Assembly: GCA_008694505.1 (NCBI GenBank)
Contig: VZDJ01000090.1
Span: 9,993,646-10,057,645, forward strand
DNA: 64,000 nt
Source: Cyanoderma ruficeps
Taxonomy: Eukaryota > Chordata > Aves > Passeriformes > Timaliidae
Direction: 5' to 3'
This document shows, piece by piece, positions 51,290 through 63,080 of this stretch. A program made the translations under genes and the position numbers. The notes below the pieces were generated by a model. The model was not told the DNA's origin. It made no database searches and worked only from the letters and a program-made list of their open reading frames with translations. Position 1 is the first letter of the stretch, and every line of letters begins with the position of its first letter.

Positions 51290-52177
51290 AAAACATTTTG
51301 GTTGGTAAAGACCCTTAAGACCATAAAGTCCAACTGTTAAGACACCACTGCCATATTCACCACTAAACTCTGCCCCAAAGCACCATGACCACCTATCTTT
51401 GGAATATCTCTGGAGATGGTTATTCAACCACTTTCCTGGACAGCCTGTTTGAATGCTTGACTTTTTCCAGTATCCATTCTAAACCTTGTGGCACAACTTG
51501 AGGTACGTCTGTCCCCTTGTCCTACTACTTCTTACCTGAGCAAAGAGACCAACCCCCAACCTGGCTACACCCTCCTTTCAGGCAGTTGTAGGGAGTGATA
51601 AGGGCTGCCCCTCAACCTCCTTTTCTCCAAAGTAAGCACCCCCAGCTGCCTCAGCCACTCCTCACAGGACTTGTGTTCCAGATCCTTCTCCAGCCCCACT
51701 GCCCTTCTCAGGATATGCTCCAGCACCTCAATGTCCTTCGTAGAGAAAGGCCCAGAACCGGACACAGGATTCAAGATGTGGCCTCACCACACTTTTCCCT
51801 GGTCCTGTTGCCCACGTTATTTCTGGTACAGGCTGGGATGCCATTGGCCTTTTTGCTCACCTGGGCACACTGCTGGCTCACGTTCAGAAACTGTCAACCA
51901 GCACTCCCAGGTCCTTTTCTATTGGGCTGCCTCCCATTCTTTCCGAAGTCTGTGGAATTACATGGAAGTGAAGTGACTCAAGTGGAAGACCTGGTACCTA
52001 GAATTTGTGAACCTCACACCTCAGCTCATTGATCCAGCCTGTCCAAATCCATTCGGGGAGACTTCCTACCCTCCAGCAGATCAAAAAAACCTGCCCAACT
52101 TGGTGTTAGCTGCAAAATGACTGAGGGTGCACTCAATTGCTTCATCCAGATCATTGAAAAGGTATTAAGCAAAACAG
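51290..52177 (-). mobile_element. CR1 LINE, 5'-truncated copy of about 890 bp
   Basis: The plus strand is the reverse complement of a CR1 3' region. Blocks in order are GGTTGGTAAAGACCCTTAAG, AACCACTTTCCTGGACAGCC, ACCCTCCTTTCAGGCAGTTG, CAGGACTTGTGTTCCAGATC, CAGCACCTCAATGTCCTTCG, GCACACTGCTGGCTCACGTT, ATTGATCCAGCCTGTCCAAA and ACTTGGTGTTAGCTGCAAAA, ending near ATCATTGAAAAGGTATTAAG. On the minus strand 51774-51565 retains pieces of the reverse-transcriptase ORF C-terminal region, such as VLEHILRRAV and LTLEKRRLRG. Frames are broken further on and the terminal octamer repeat is lost, so the copy is dead and of intermediate age. It is the longest CR1 copy in the window. Confidence 0.88.
51565..51774 (-). 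pseudogene. CR1 ORF2 C-terminal fragment (decayed)
   Basis: A frame inside the CR1 copy still reads VLEHILRRAV ... LTLEKRRLRG, the block downstream of the reverse-transcriptase palm in CR1 ORF2. No intact start exists, and flanking frameshifts and stops prevent a functional protein. It is annotated because it confirms the orientation and family of the element. Confidence 0.75.
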
Positions 52178-55100
52178 TGTATTCCAAGAGACTTTAAAAT
52201 GAAACTGTATATTCCAGAAGATTTGAAAATGACTGATAAAAATAAAAAAGATTGGAAATATTGTTGAGATAGTTCATTCAAGTAGTACTTCTTATATTCT
52301 TACAAAAGGAAGGGGACCTTTATATCCTAAGGGATGCTAGACAACAAATGACTGATTTAGTTCTGCATAGTTTCCCTGCTCATGTCAGCATCTGAGCTGT
52401 AGTGTAGAAGGCAGACCAAGTTCTAAAAAATATGCAACTATAATCAGAGATAAAGAAAAAACATTAGTTAATAAAATCCTCGACTAAAATCCTTTGCTCT
52501 TTTCAAACATCCAATATCCTCTGCAAGCAGCTCTGCAGCAACTGCCCTCTCTGAGAACATCACATGTCTGCTGTCTTTTTACAAGCTCTGTCTTGTGCTT
52601 ATTTTAGTTAACTAGCCAGGAAGATTAGGACGTACAGAAAAAAAATTCAAAAAATCAAGGTACTTTTGTCTTCTGTTTCTGTTAGAATAAGAAATAGCCT
52701 AAAGACTTTGAATTACCTAAGTTTCTTAAAGTCAATATTCTTAAAGTCAAAAAATCAAATTCATATTTTCCTCTATCTCCTGGTGTGGAGGGCATTCTTG
52801 GGAGAAGGAGGGTTATATATCTGTATTGCAGCTGGTGCTGCTGGCAGTTGGGTATGAGTTTGAGCAGCTGTAGTCTGTGCTGGGCTAAAAATCTTCCTTA
52901 GGTGTCTTTACAGTAAAAAAATTGAGAGCAAAAAAGAAAAATAAGAAAAGCTGCTAAATTCATCTTAGCTCTTTTCCACAGAGTCATAATAAGACCCAAG
53001 CAGCTGAAAGTGCAACGCATGAACATGAACATGAATACCAGTATCTACCTGGTTTTCAGCCTCCTTGTATGAGATGTGACATGCTACTTAAGTTCTCAAA
53101 CTTTGTGTTCAGGAACAAAACAGTGCTTTTACTGTGATAAGACAATGGTTTTCTATGGCAGAAAAAGGACTGTTCTCCGGGGAGATTTTAACACTCATGC
53201 AGGTGTCTAACACTTCTGCAAAGAACTGGAAAAATGTTTTCTTGGGCAGTGGCAGGACTGAGGTCTGGTTCTCAGTGTTTTGTAGTCCTGTGGTAGCATT
53301 CTTGTGTCACAGTTAATAAAAATATGACTGCAGAGGGAAACTTTTCTCATGTTGGGACACTCAGCAATTCTCCAGCCTCAGTAAATACCCTGAGGCTCAG
53401 TATGAATTGAGGTCACAATGTAACTCAGTTCAGGCAAGGGATGGCCTTTCATCTCTACCTAGCTACCTGTTTCCAGTAACTTTGTAGGAAATTTGACATC
53501 CAGAATATTGAAATCTACTTCAAAGACCTTTACTCTCTCTTCAATGTTGCTGAAATTGGCTTAACAGTTACTTAGCTGGATGAGAGATCCAGGTAAATAA
53601 ATAATAAATAGTAAATACACACATACTCCCAACTGAGTTTGATCCAACTAGGCTAAAAGAAAGCATCAGTCTTAGCTTGGGTTTTTTGTGTGTGTGTGGT
53701 CCAATGCGTATTTAGAATTTTGCGATCTCTGAAATTGCAAAACAAAGCTTTCCAACATATCTTCACGTTACTCTGTTTTGAAAAGTGATTCTACAAAGAG
53801 CTTCATGGAATACCTATGTTTTTACGCTCCACTGGTTATCAAAGCAATGTGAAAATATTAAACCCTCCAGCAATAATAAAGATTATGCTGCCTGAATAGA
53901 TAAGTCCAGCAGAAAAACCTCAGAAGGTCAAGGTTGCACTTGCACTCAGGCAAGATTGAATAATTAACTGTTCTTTCTGTAGACTGTGGTGTATGTGGCT
54001 TGGCACGCTTAGATTCACTAAAATTAGACTAAATTTTAAATAGTCATCCAGTACTTGTGCGTTCTCTTCTTTTAAATTCTTTCCTTTGTTTAATGAGTAG
54101 GAATATTTCTTCTTCTAAAGTGAGCCCTTTTAAATACTTTCTGCTGTTTTTCAGGTAGTGGGTAGTTTGTACACCACAAGCAAAGATCCTCTGGTTTACA
54201 GGCCAGCCTGTTGACCCCATATTTTTTTTTTTTTTTAGCCTTGACAGGAATAATGGTAAACACTCATTTTTTCAAAGATGGTTTCTAGTACTTGCAGAAA
54301 CAAGTTCTTTGCTGTGAGAGGTTTTCCTGATATGTTGAGAGCATAATTGAATATCAGAAAACAAAAGGACAATGTGGTTAACATTAGTCTAAAGATCATT
54401 CTTAATAGGTTTGTATCTACAAACATTAAAGAAACCACAATATCTAAAGACTTGGGTTTTAGCAATTAGAAAACAATATGTAGTAATCTCAAATGAGTTG
54501 ATATTCCAAATCACTCCTATAAAGATGCACTAAGCAAACTATTTTCAAGTGCCATTATAAGCATAGAAATCCCCAGTTTTACTGGATTATTTTTATTATT
54601 ATTATTATTATTAGGAATATTATTAGTAGTAATTTTGTTCTGTTAAAAAAAAATCAATCAACCAAAACTAACCCTTCTCTTACTCCTCTGATTGTTTATC
54701 TTTTAATTGTAGCTATTTTCAACAATCAGAAATTGGAAACACATTTTGCTTTCAGGTTAGATCTAGCACCAAGCAGAAAATGTATGTAACTTATTTTGGA
54801 TGCTTTCTGGTTAATGACTGGTCTAAAGAGCCTTTGAGTGACTTAGGAAGTCAGGTAAAATCCCAATGACCTATCTTAAGAAGATTGGTAGAAGAGAAGT
54901 TTGCCAAATCATTATTCACTGTGGCCCCTCCATGGGCTTTTATGGCAATTTCTATTGAGCCCTGGATATTTTGGCTATTGACGCTACAAAAAATAATTAG
55001 GATTTATAAGACATAAGAGCTACAAAGTAGGCAATTATTTCAAGTCCATTATAAAAGCCACAAAACCAAACATGTCCTTGGGTGAAAATCTAAAGGTAAA

Positions 55101-57611
55101 GGATGTTCTTGCTAACTGATATCCAGTCAAAGTAGCTGAGGTAAGGCTCATTTTGCAGCCAGACAAAATCCTCACACCTTTTTGTACCTGTCTCTTTCAC
55201 AGTACTCTGTACTAGCTGTGTTTGCAAAATCTTATCCAAAAGGTATGTCTTGCCTTTCAGGAAATAGCATATGTAGTACCAGTGGGGATTGATTAATGCT
55301 CCCTGCTAATCTAACTGTTCCTGTTAATACGGGGTAAGGTAATAGGTTTCCTGAAAGAGAAATTGTTGCCAGCAACCTGTCACAGTTTCCTTCTGGTGAT
55401 AACAAACCCCAAACATCTTGAGAGATGCTTTTCCAGTGCTTCCCTGATCTATATTTGTTATTTCTGCTGCTATAGGTTCAGACATGATAAAGAAAAGCAG
55501 AATTTTAGCTGGAAATATCCTTAAGGAAAAAACTTTTATAACACGGGATAGAATAAAGCGCTTCAGAAGCTCCTGTTCAGGTCAAACTGTTATTGAGGGC
55601 CTGGGAGCTATAAAAATTGGGTTAAATTGCAGCCAGAGATAAGTTAGCCTGTGCAGGTTGTGGGTCTCACTAGACCCCATGAATCTCTTCATCAGCTTGG
55701 AGAATTACAGGCAACAGCAGCCAGCACCTTTTTTGAGAAGCAGATTTATTATTTCCAGTTCCAATCTTGCTTTGTGGAATTTCTCATAGGTGGGATTCGC
55801 AGCCTTGCACCCTGTATGCGCCCTGCTTTCCCACACCTCCTTATTTTCTGAATGCTCCATAGGTCTCTCTTGTAAAGGGAAATAGGAACTGGAGTGAGAT
55901 TATTGTGAGCCACAGAAGCACAGGGTTGGAATGGCCCTTTATCCTCCTGTATTTGTGTATCACTATCATGCTTACCATGGTTCTCTGCATGCAACTCTTC
56001 ATTCCTCTAGAGACCATAAGTGAGCTCATGTAGCCATGGCTCAGGTATAGCTGTCTGTAGGTATTTTTTTCTAAAGAGGAGTTTTGTCTGCTGTCAGATC
56101 AAATTATGTTGATGGCTGCGATCAGAAAACCCTCTGGGAAACAGATTAAATTTTCCTCCATGTCCAAGAAGACTATATTGTAGTCAAGAGTGTCAGGTGC
56201 TTCTACACAGTGCTATGTAAGATAGCCCAGACTTTTCTTAAACTGTGAAGAGATTTGTAGAAAGTATTGAAAGGTGTTGACTTTCCAATAGTCATCGCTG
56301 TACATTGGAGTTGGAGATGTGGAAATCCACCAGTTCTAGACTTCCTTGCTTCTGCTCCCAGCAGCCCATTCTTGTTTTGAGGTAATAGGAATTTTATGAA
56401 TCTTTGGATGAGGAACAGGTGTCATATGCACACAGATTCACTTGGGCTTACTTTTGGAAATTTTGAATATTTGGAAATTTTGGAAATCAAAATATTGGGT
56501 AATTTCTCTTGCAGATTCCAGTCCTCTCTTCTAATAAGCCAGTGACTATTTAGAAAAAGGATGGTTATGATATGTGCTGTGATATTTCAGCTGAAGATAC
56601 ATGACTTATGTAGGAAATTTGGTGAGGACAAAACAGGGAATACAACTAGGAGTCAAATGTTTCCATGTAGTTTAATTTTATGCAAATTCATTCAATATTC
56701 ATCATTATCCACGGAGTATCTCCAAAGGTTTTTAAAGCAATGTCATGGCAAATCTATTCAGCTTTTAAAAAGAGACCATGCTCACAGCTGAGATAATTTA
56801 TATTAATACCTGGCATAACAGAAGTTATTTCACAAGATCTTTCAGTGTTATGTCTACAATTAGTTAAAGAGTACACACTTTATTACCTTATCTCATTTAC
56901 TAAAGGTTTGTTCTCATCTATTTGCAAATTTTACAGGCTTACAAAGCTTCAAGGCCTATTTCCAAAATAGCACATCTGTTAAACTGTGCCCTTACAAAAG
57001 ATTAATTATTTTAAGGGGGGGGGTTACCATAGAAAACAAGAAAACTTCAATACTGATAGGTTGGGGATTTTTGCTCCTTAAATTTGAATATGTAAATTTC
57101 CCTAGATAACAAAAATTTATTCCAGTTTTAAATTCTCAGTGCTAATGCTAACAATAGATACATTCACTACAGTGTAATTGCACTAGATAGGCTTAACGTC
57201 TAAAGAAAAAACACTTGGGTCTATTATGCAATTTCATAAATACAAATTACTTGTGATAGAATTTGTCAATGAATTATAGAGTAGAAATAACTCCAGTATT
57301 GGGACTGTATTTCATTTCTTGCCCTCGTACATTTCAAATGTCACCGTGCTGTAAGTCAGAGCCTCTAAGTACCTATTTTCTTAAATAACAGAGAATGTGA
57401 AAACGTGCCAGTGCATAAGAATGGTTGTCCTACCTGCCTATTTGGCATCAGCCATCAGGGGTTCTGCGTGGGTTCTAGTTACACCTCTCAAACCTGCAGA
57501 GTTAGGAGACATCAGGAGCCGTACACTGTTTGTCTTCAAGGTGTCTTTGCACAACTAGAACAATGAAAAAATGTGTTCAGCTTCATTTATAGAACTGTTC
57601 AAATGTTACAG
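52178..57611. other. Unique AT-rich DNA, no gene recognised
   Basis: No gene or named repeat. Simple-sequence tracts include (TG)n at about 53688-53698, a poly(T) run at 54222-54236 and (ATT)n at 54590-54613. A G9 run lies near 57016. Confidence 0.5.
54590..54613. repeat. (ATT)n trinucleotide microsatellite
   Basis: About seven uninterrupted ATT/TTA units followed by an interrupted continuation to about 54635. Confidence 0.8.
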
Positions 57612-58713
57612 TGTATTGAATATGCATGGCCTGGGTTTTGGTTGTGGTGGGGCTACAGGGGTGGTTTCTGTGAGAAGCTGCCAGTAGCTTCCTCCATGTC
57701 CAGCAGAGCCAGTCCCTGATGGCTCTGAGGCAGAGGTGCCACTGTCCAAGGCTGGGCCAATTAGAAATGGTGGTAACACCTCTGTGATAACAGATCTGAG
57801 AGGGAGAAAAAAAAGTTATTGCACAGAATTGCGACCAGGGAAGAGCAGAGTGAGAATATGAGAGAGGAACAACTCTGCAGACCCCAAGGTCAGTGGAGAC
57901 AGAGGGACAGGAGGTGCTTCAGGCACTGGAGCTGCGATTCATTCTCCTGCATCCCATGGTGCAGCCCATAGTGAGGCAGCTGTGCCCCTGCAGCCCCTGG
58001 GGCTCCAGAGGAATGCAGAGATCCACCTGCAGCCCAGGGAGGGGATCCAGGCCAGAGCAGGTGGATGCCTGACAGAGGGCTGTGACCCTGTGGGAGACCC
58101 AGGCTGGAACAGGGTCCTGGTGGGGACCTGCAGGCCTGTGAAGAGAAGAACCCACACCGGAGCAGGTTTCCTGGTAGGACTTGTGACCATGTGAGGGACC
58201 CAAGCTGGAGCAGCCTGTGCCCGAAGATCTGCATCCCATGGAAGAGTGACCCATGCAGCAGCAGTTGGGGGAGGACTGTTGCCCACAGGATGTAACCACT
58301 CTGGAGAAGGTCATGGAGAACTGTCTCCCCTGGGAGGGTCCCCACAGTGGAGTAGGGGAAGGACTCCTGTCCCTGAGCAGCAGCAGAAATTCACGTGATG
58401 AACTGACCATAATCCACATTCCCATCTCCCTGTGCCATTGGGGGTAGGAGGTAGAGCTGGAAAGGAGGGAGGGTGGAAGGAAAGTGTTTTTAAGGTCTGT
58501 TTTTGCTTCTCTTTATCCTGCTCTGATTTTTTTAGTAATAAATTCAATTAATATCTTTAATTTAAGTCTGTTTTCCCCATGGCTGTATTTGGTGAGTGAT
58601 CTCTCCTAGTCCTTATCCTTCGTTACATTTTCTCTGCCCTGTCCAGTTGCAGAGGGGAGTGACAGAGAGGCTTTGGTGGTTACCTGGCATTCAGCTGGGG
58701 TCGACCCACTACA
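57612..58713 (+). mobile_element. ERVL-type long terminal repeat, apparently solo, about 1.1 kb
   Basis: The sequence follows the layout of a long avian ERVL LTR. The 5' end is TGTATTGAATATGCATGGCC. Then come GGCTACAGGGGTGGTTTCTG and GAGAGGAACAACTCTGCAGA, a central series of imperfect GGAGCAGG/GACCCATG-type repeats (about 57,950-58,350), TGATGAACTGACCATAATCC and a poly(A) signal. It ends TCAGCTGGGGTCGACCCACTACA. No internal coding sequence remains on either side, so it is a solo LTR. Orientation is plus. The 5-mer TACAG occurs just before the left end (57607-57611) and straddles the right end (58710-58714). This may be a target-site duplication, but it does not fit a canonical CA terminus, so the right edge is uncertain by a few bases. 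Confidence 0.82.
58537..58542 (+). terminator. ERVL-type LTR polyadenylation signal
   Basis: AATAAA in the context TTTAGTAATAAATTCAATTA, at the position where this LTR family carries its poly(A) signal, followed by the conserved GTCTGTTTTCCCCATG and GGTGAGTGATCTCTC blocks. Confidence 0.7.
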
Positions 58714-60557
58714 GCAATTTCCCAATATCCTCAAATGTCAAATTTTCGAAAAGTTAATTCAAACATTCATGAGATGAGATGCTGGACTTCATTTCATCCT
58801 CCAGGAAATGGCACAGCAGAGCAGTCTGTAGAAAGTGGGCCACACACTAATGAAGTACTGAGCAAGGAGAAATGGTGCATACAGAAAATGAACTCTGCAA
58901 TAATAAAAAATCAAGGATGAGGTTTTTTTAGAAGAAGCTATAATCTTTATTTTTCTTGATAAAATAAGTTACTGACCTCTGGCTAGATGGTTTACAAATT
59001 AAAGTAGCAACAAACAGTTTGCTATTTGAAGTGGGTGACTATCGATTTTATTTAGCTGTTGTAGAAATAACATCTGGTGAAGATACATTTACCGACAATA
59101 AATGATGCTTGTATCAAACCTTATCGGAAGTGATTGCATTCCAGCAATTAAATTAGGTTTCTCTGAAGCAGGATAATTGAACTACTATGCAGTGTTTTGC
59201 CAAGATTTACGTTCTTCTGTAAATCTACTTGTGTCGGCTCTTGTGTAGCCATCTAGATGATTCTAAAAGATTTGGGAATCTCCAAACATATAAGTTTGTG
59301 TATATTTGCAGCTTAACCCAGACAGGTATGTTAGTGATACCTGTAAATTCCTTATAATAATTCCAATTCTATGCACATTTGGATGGTTTAACTATTTGAG
59401 GGGGGAGTTTATTTTGTTTGTTTGTTTGTTTTTACCTTGGATTGGTGTAGGCACTGAAGCACAGACATTTTACACTTTCCTGAATTTGAGGTTTGAGACC
59501 TTTTTAGATAGAGATCCTGCATATTTAGTTCAACATGATTATTTCTGGGTACTAAGGTTCTTTTGTGGATGTAAAGCCTTTGTTTTTCCAGCTGCCTCCT
59601 CTACAGATTTTGTATCTGTCAATAAGAATAATATAGAATAATATTGCTTCTCTATCCTAGACATCCTCACCAAGGGAAGGGAAGAACAGTTAAGTGTATT
59701 GTCAGGTTTTTAAAAGTCTCAGTGAGGACTACAAAAGTATGAGTCTTTATTGAAACCAGGGCTGCTTTTCTATCTGTTTGTGGGGTCAGGAAAATGGGGT
59801 ACTTGAGCTGCCTGTTTTAACACAGAGTCTTCAGATACAGCTTGTCTGAGACGATAACTTGTGCTTTGGATTTCTGTTTTATACTCCAAAATATTAAATG
59901 AAATGTGCTTTACCTAAGAACCAGTTTTTGTATTTGAGGTGCCTAAAGAAGAATCTTTATATTTGGTCAAAATACAAGGTACTTAGCAGCACCGCCTTTT
60001 GCAGGGGCACTGTAACCTCTGGTTGGTGATGGCAAACATCTCCTGGCTGGGACAGCCTCTGTGGCATGATACATTTATTCATCAAGCACTCAGTCACCTA
60101 GGAGCTCCTTTGCAGGTTTTGGGTTTGACCCCAGCCACACAAAGAGTCTCTGAGTGCAACAAAAAGGTATATTGAATTCACTTCACTAAGTTAACCTTAA
60201 GAAGAATATTAGAAGAGTTAAGAATGAAGTAGTGCATGCAAAGGTGAACAGTTCAGAGAACAATCCCTTCTTGAGAAACAGCTTCTAAATAGCAGGCAGA
60301 GAAGGAAGCACATAAATTACCTATGCGCCAAACTACCTGAAAATCATTTGGATACTCACTGAAGCACAGTATTGTATCCAATGGTTCACTGCTAGGGCAG
60401 ATCCATCTGCTTTCATTTCTCTTTATTTCTATCCCCTGTAAGAAAATCAACATAATTCTGCTACCTTAGTCTATAGTCCATAAAACCAGAACTATCAAAA
60501 TTCCTTCTGGCTTCAACAGAGGTCTGAACACTTTTTATTAGAAAGCGCTTTATTTTT
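58714..60557. other. Unique DNA between LTR and CR1, no gene recognised
   Basis: AT-rich sequence with no named repeat. A frame of 111 codons at 59306-59641 is aromatic-rich and has no family resemblance. Positions 59030-59180 are flagged separately as motif-dense. Confidence 0.5.
59030..59180. promoter_or_regulatory. Motif-dense AT-rich block, possible conserved non-coding element
   Basis: Contains TATCGATTTTATTTAG, ACAATAAATGATG, CCTTATCGG (a GATA site on the minus strand) and CAGCAATTAAATTAGG (homeodomain-like). No simple repeats. Composition resembles vertebrate developmental enhancers. Inference only. Confidence 0.2.
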
Positions 60558-61245
60558 CATAGAATCATAGAATGGTTTATGTTGGAAGGGACCTTAAAGA
60601 TCATCTAGTTTCTAATACACCTGCTGTAAGCAGGGACACTTTCCACTAGAGCAAGCCCCATCTAAGCTGCACTCAGACACTTCCAGGGATGGGGCATCTA
60701 CGGCTTCTCTGGGCAGCCTGTTATAATGTCTCACCACTCTCACAGTAAAGAAGTTTTTTCTAATATCTAATCTAAACTTATTCTCTTTCAGTTTAAAACC
60801 ATTCTGTCTTGTCTTGTCATTCCATGCCCTTGTAAAAAGTCTCACTCCAGCTCTCTTTTAGGTTTGCTTAAGGTATTGGAAGCTGCTCTAAAGTCTCCTC
60901 AGAGTCTTCTCTTCTCCAGCCTGAACACACCCAGCTCTCTCAGCCTGCCTTCACAGGAGAGCTGCTCGAGCCCTTTGATCATCTTTGTGGTCTCCTCTAC
61001 ACCTGCCCTAACATGTCCATGTCTTCCTTATTTTGAGACCCCAGAGCTGGAGGCATTTCTCCAGGTAGGGTCCCAAAAGCAGAGCAGAGGGGAAGAATCC
61101 CCTCCCTCGCCCTGCCGTCCTCCTCTTTAGATGCAGGCCAAGATATGTTTGGCTTTCTGGGCTGTGAGTGCATACTGCTGGGTCATGTTGAGCTTCTCAT
61201 CCACAGCACCCCCAAGTCCTTCTCGTCAGGGCTGTTCTCAATCAC
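60558..61245 (-). mobile_element. CR1 LINE with intact 3' terminus, about 690 bp
   Basis: The left edge CATAGAATCATAGAATGG is the reverse complement of the tandem octamer ATTCTATG ATTCTATG that ends CR1 elements, so the 3' terminus is complete. Blocks follow in CR1 order: GGAAGGGACCTTAAAGATCA, CAGGGATGGGGCATCTACGG, AGTCTTCTCTTCTCCAGCCT, CCCAGAGCTGGAGGCATTTC and TGTTGAGCTTCTCATCCACA. The 5' part is missing. The copy is less diverged than the two other antisense CR1 copies and retains an uninterrupted C-terminal frame, so it is probably the youngest LINE insertion in the window. No duplicated target site is evident, which is normal for CR1. Confidence 0.93.
60612..60845 (-). pseudogene. CR1 ORF2 C-terminal remnant
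   Basis: A 77-codon frame on the minus strand reads RLFTRAWNDKTRQNGFKLKE ... FRLDIRKNFFTVRVVRHYNR ... VDAPSLEVS, the recognisable C-terminal end of CR1 ORF2 after the reverse-transcriptase domain. The catalytic domain and endonuclease are absent because the element is 5' truncated. It cannot make a functional protein. Confidence 0.9.
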
Positions 61246-62949
61246 ATTTTTCTGTGATTACTTCACAAGTAAGGAAGGTAGAAATGAGTAACTCACACTT
61301 AGGTTACAAGATCAATCACTGACTTGTCAAACTGAAACCAAAGGGTTATCAGATGCCATATTGCAAGGATGGTGTGTAGAATGCATTTAACTTAACAGTG
61401 ACTTCATGGGATATCTGCTGTTAGAGCTGGAATATTGAAGATTTTTAATTCTACCTGAGGCTTTACTCTAGATGCAGATTTGAAAACTGCTGTCCTTGTA
61501 TAGCAAATATGTATCTGAGTTTTCCAGTGGTGACATGCAGACACAGAACAGAAATGGGAAATGTTTTGGGTTTGGGGACAAGGGTATCAGCAGGTGAGAA
61601 AAGCAAAAAAGGGGATGAACAATATATAGAGACAGGCTACAATATATAGAGAAAATCACTGGTTTGTTAGACTTTTTCTCGCACTATTGATTTAATATGT
61701 AATGTATGATAAAATCAGCGTCCTGTTTACTTTTGATAATTGCTGATCCCATTAGCATTTTTGCAAGAACAAGGTGATATGTATTTATGGGAAATATCTT
61801 GAGAATTCAGCTAAAATGAATTAACAAGAAGCATCTTTAAAATTTAAAAATAAAACCAAATGATAAAAAAATCCCACCAAAATAGCCAAAATCCTTGAGC
61901 CCCCACTACAAGGTGAGAACAGGAATTTATGGTTGGATCTCTTGTATAGCAGCTAAGAGTTTCAAGTTCCAAGTTGGTGTGTTCTCTTTCTTTTCTTTTC
62001 CATGTGTTATTGTAACCTTTTTCATCAGCTGTCTTTGGCATAGTCTTTGAGCCATAGGGACATTTTACAGTGACCTAAGTAATTGAAAATTATTTACATT
62101 TTACTCTTTATTAATCCAAAAAGGAAGCTTTACACAGAAGTAAAAGTGCCCCATTGGCTAAATTCTGTTCCTTTGGAAGGCAATAGGAGCTGTACTTCTG
62201 CTCTCAGCAGGACCAGGGAGAAAATATCTCACAGTGAGTTTTTTTAGATATGTAGGTAGATGCTGTGCTTTGGCAGATTGCTAAAGCCAACCTTCACGAT
62301 TTATCCAAGGCAATTTTATTCATGGGATTTAAGCTTCAAGCTGCAAAAGATACAGAACATGAATCTGAAAATCCCTATCTGCATTGTTTGATGCCTAGAT
62401 GCCTTTGAAAACACATTCTCATAAGGAGAAGTGGAAAAAATCCTGACCACAAGCAGAACAATGCTCTGTTTTGATATGACCTACACAACCTTTTAAATGT
62501 AACAGTGTCATGATGGTATATTTGAATGTTTCCACATTTTTTTGTGTTAGGATTGAGGCACAAACACCTTAAATTCAGGTTCTTAAATAGTTCCAGGAAT
62601 CTACTTTTTTAGGATTTAAGAAACTTCTGGTTTTGGTAAACAAAGAATTGTAAATTCCTGCATTTAACAGTATCTTTTTTTTCTGGAGTAAATATTGTCA
62701 AGCTAAAGTCTGTGTAGTTATTTGAGGGTTAGAGATGCCAGATTTGGAAGAAAGGGGGCAATACTTATTGGGCAGGGAGCTTTTTATACAGCTAACAGCT
62801 GTCTGAACCACTGGGACACTGATAATGTTCCAGGTGATCTCTGCTGGGATGGATTATTGAGCATCACGTAGCTAAAGTGACTGGATGCTCATCACAAATG
62901 TAATTTGCCTCACAGCTATTGCCACGTTGCATGGGGTAGTGGAGTAGAG
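61246..62949. other. Unique AT-rich DNA, no gene recognised
   Basis: No nameable feature. Short A-rich tracts near 61830-61870. Confidence 0.5.
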
Positions 62950-63080
62950 AGCATTACGCTTGTCTCTAATTCACTGAGAGTCACAATAGATAAATTGGAG
63001 GTCAAAAAGGCCTTTTGGGAGAGCTCTTGCTGAAAAGGGTTATATAAATGTAAAGTAGTATTATTATTATTTATGAGCAG
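62950..63080 (+). mobile_element. MIR-like SINE tail fossil
   Basis: The stretch TTTTGGGAGAGCTCTTGCTG followed by AAAAGGGTTATATAAATGTAA and GTAGTATTATTATTATT resembles the tail of sauropsid MIR-type repeats. Those run 'ctttgagatctactgatgaaaagcgctatataa...ggtattattattatt'. The block order and terminal (ATT)n fit, but the 5' part is too diverged to follow confidently. An old, dead element. Confidence 0.5.

Noticed and set aside
57890..58425. Overlapping minus-strand frames of up to 168 codons
   Set aside because: They lie antisense inside the GC-rich repeat series of the ERVL-type LTR, with no conserved protein.
59306..59641. 111-codon plus-strand frame rich in aromatic residues
   Set aside because: Phe/Tyr/Trp-rich composition reflects T-rich DNA. 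It contains a GTTT repeat and has no conserved motif.
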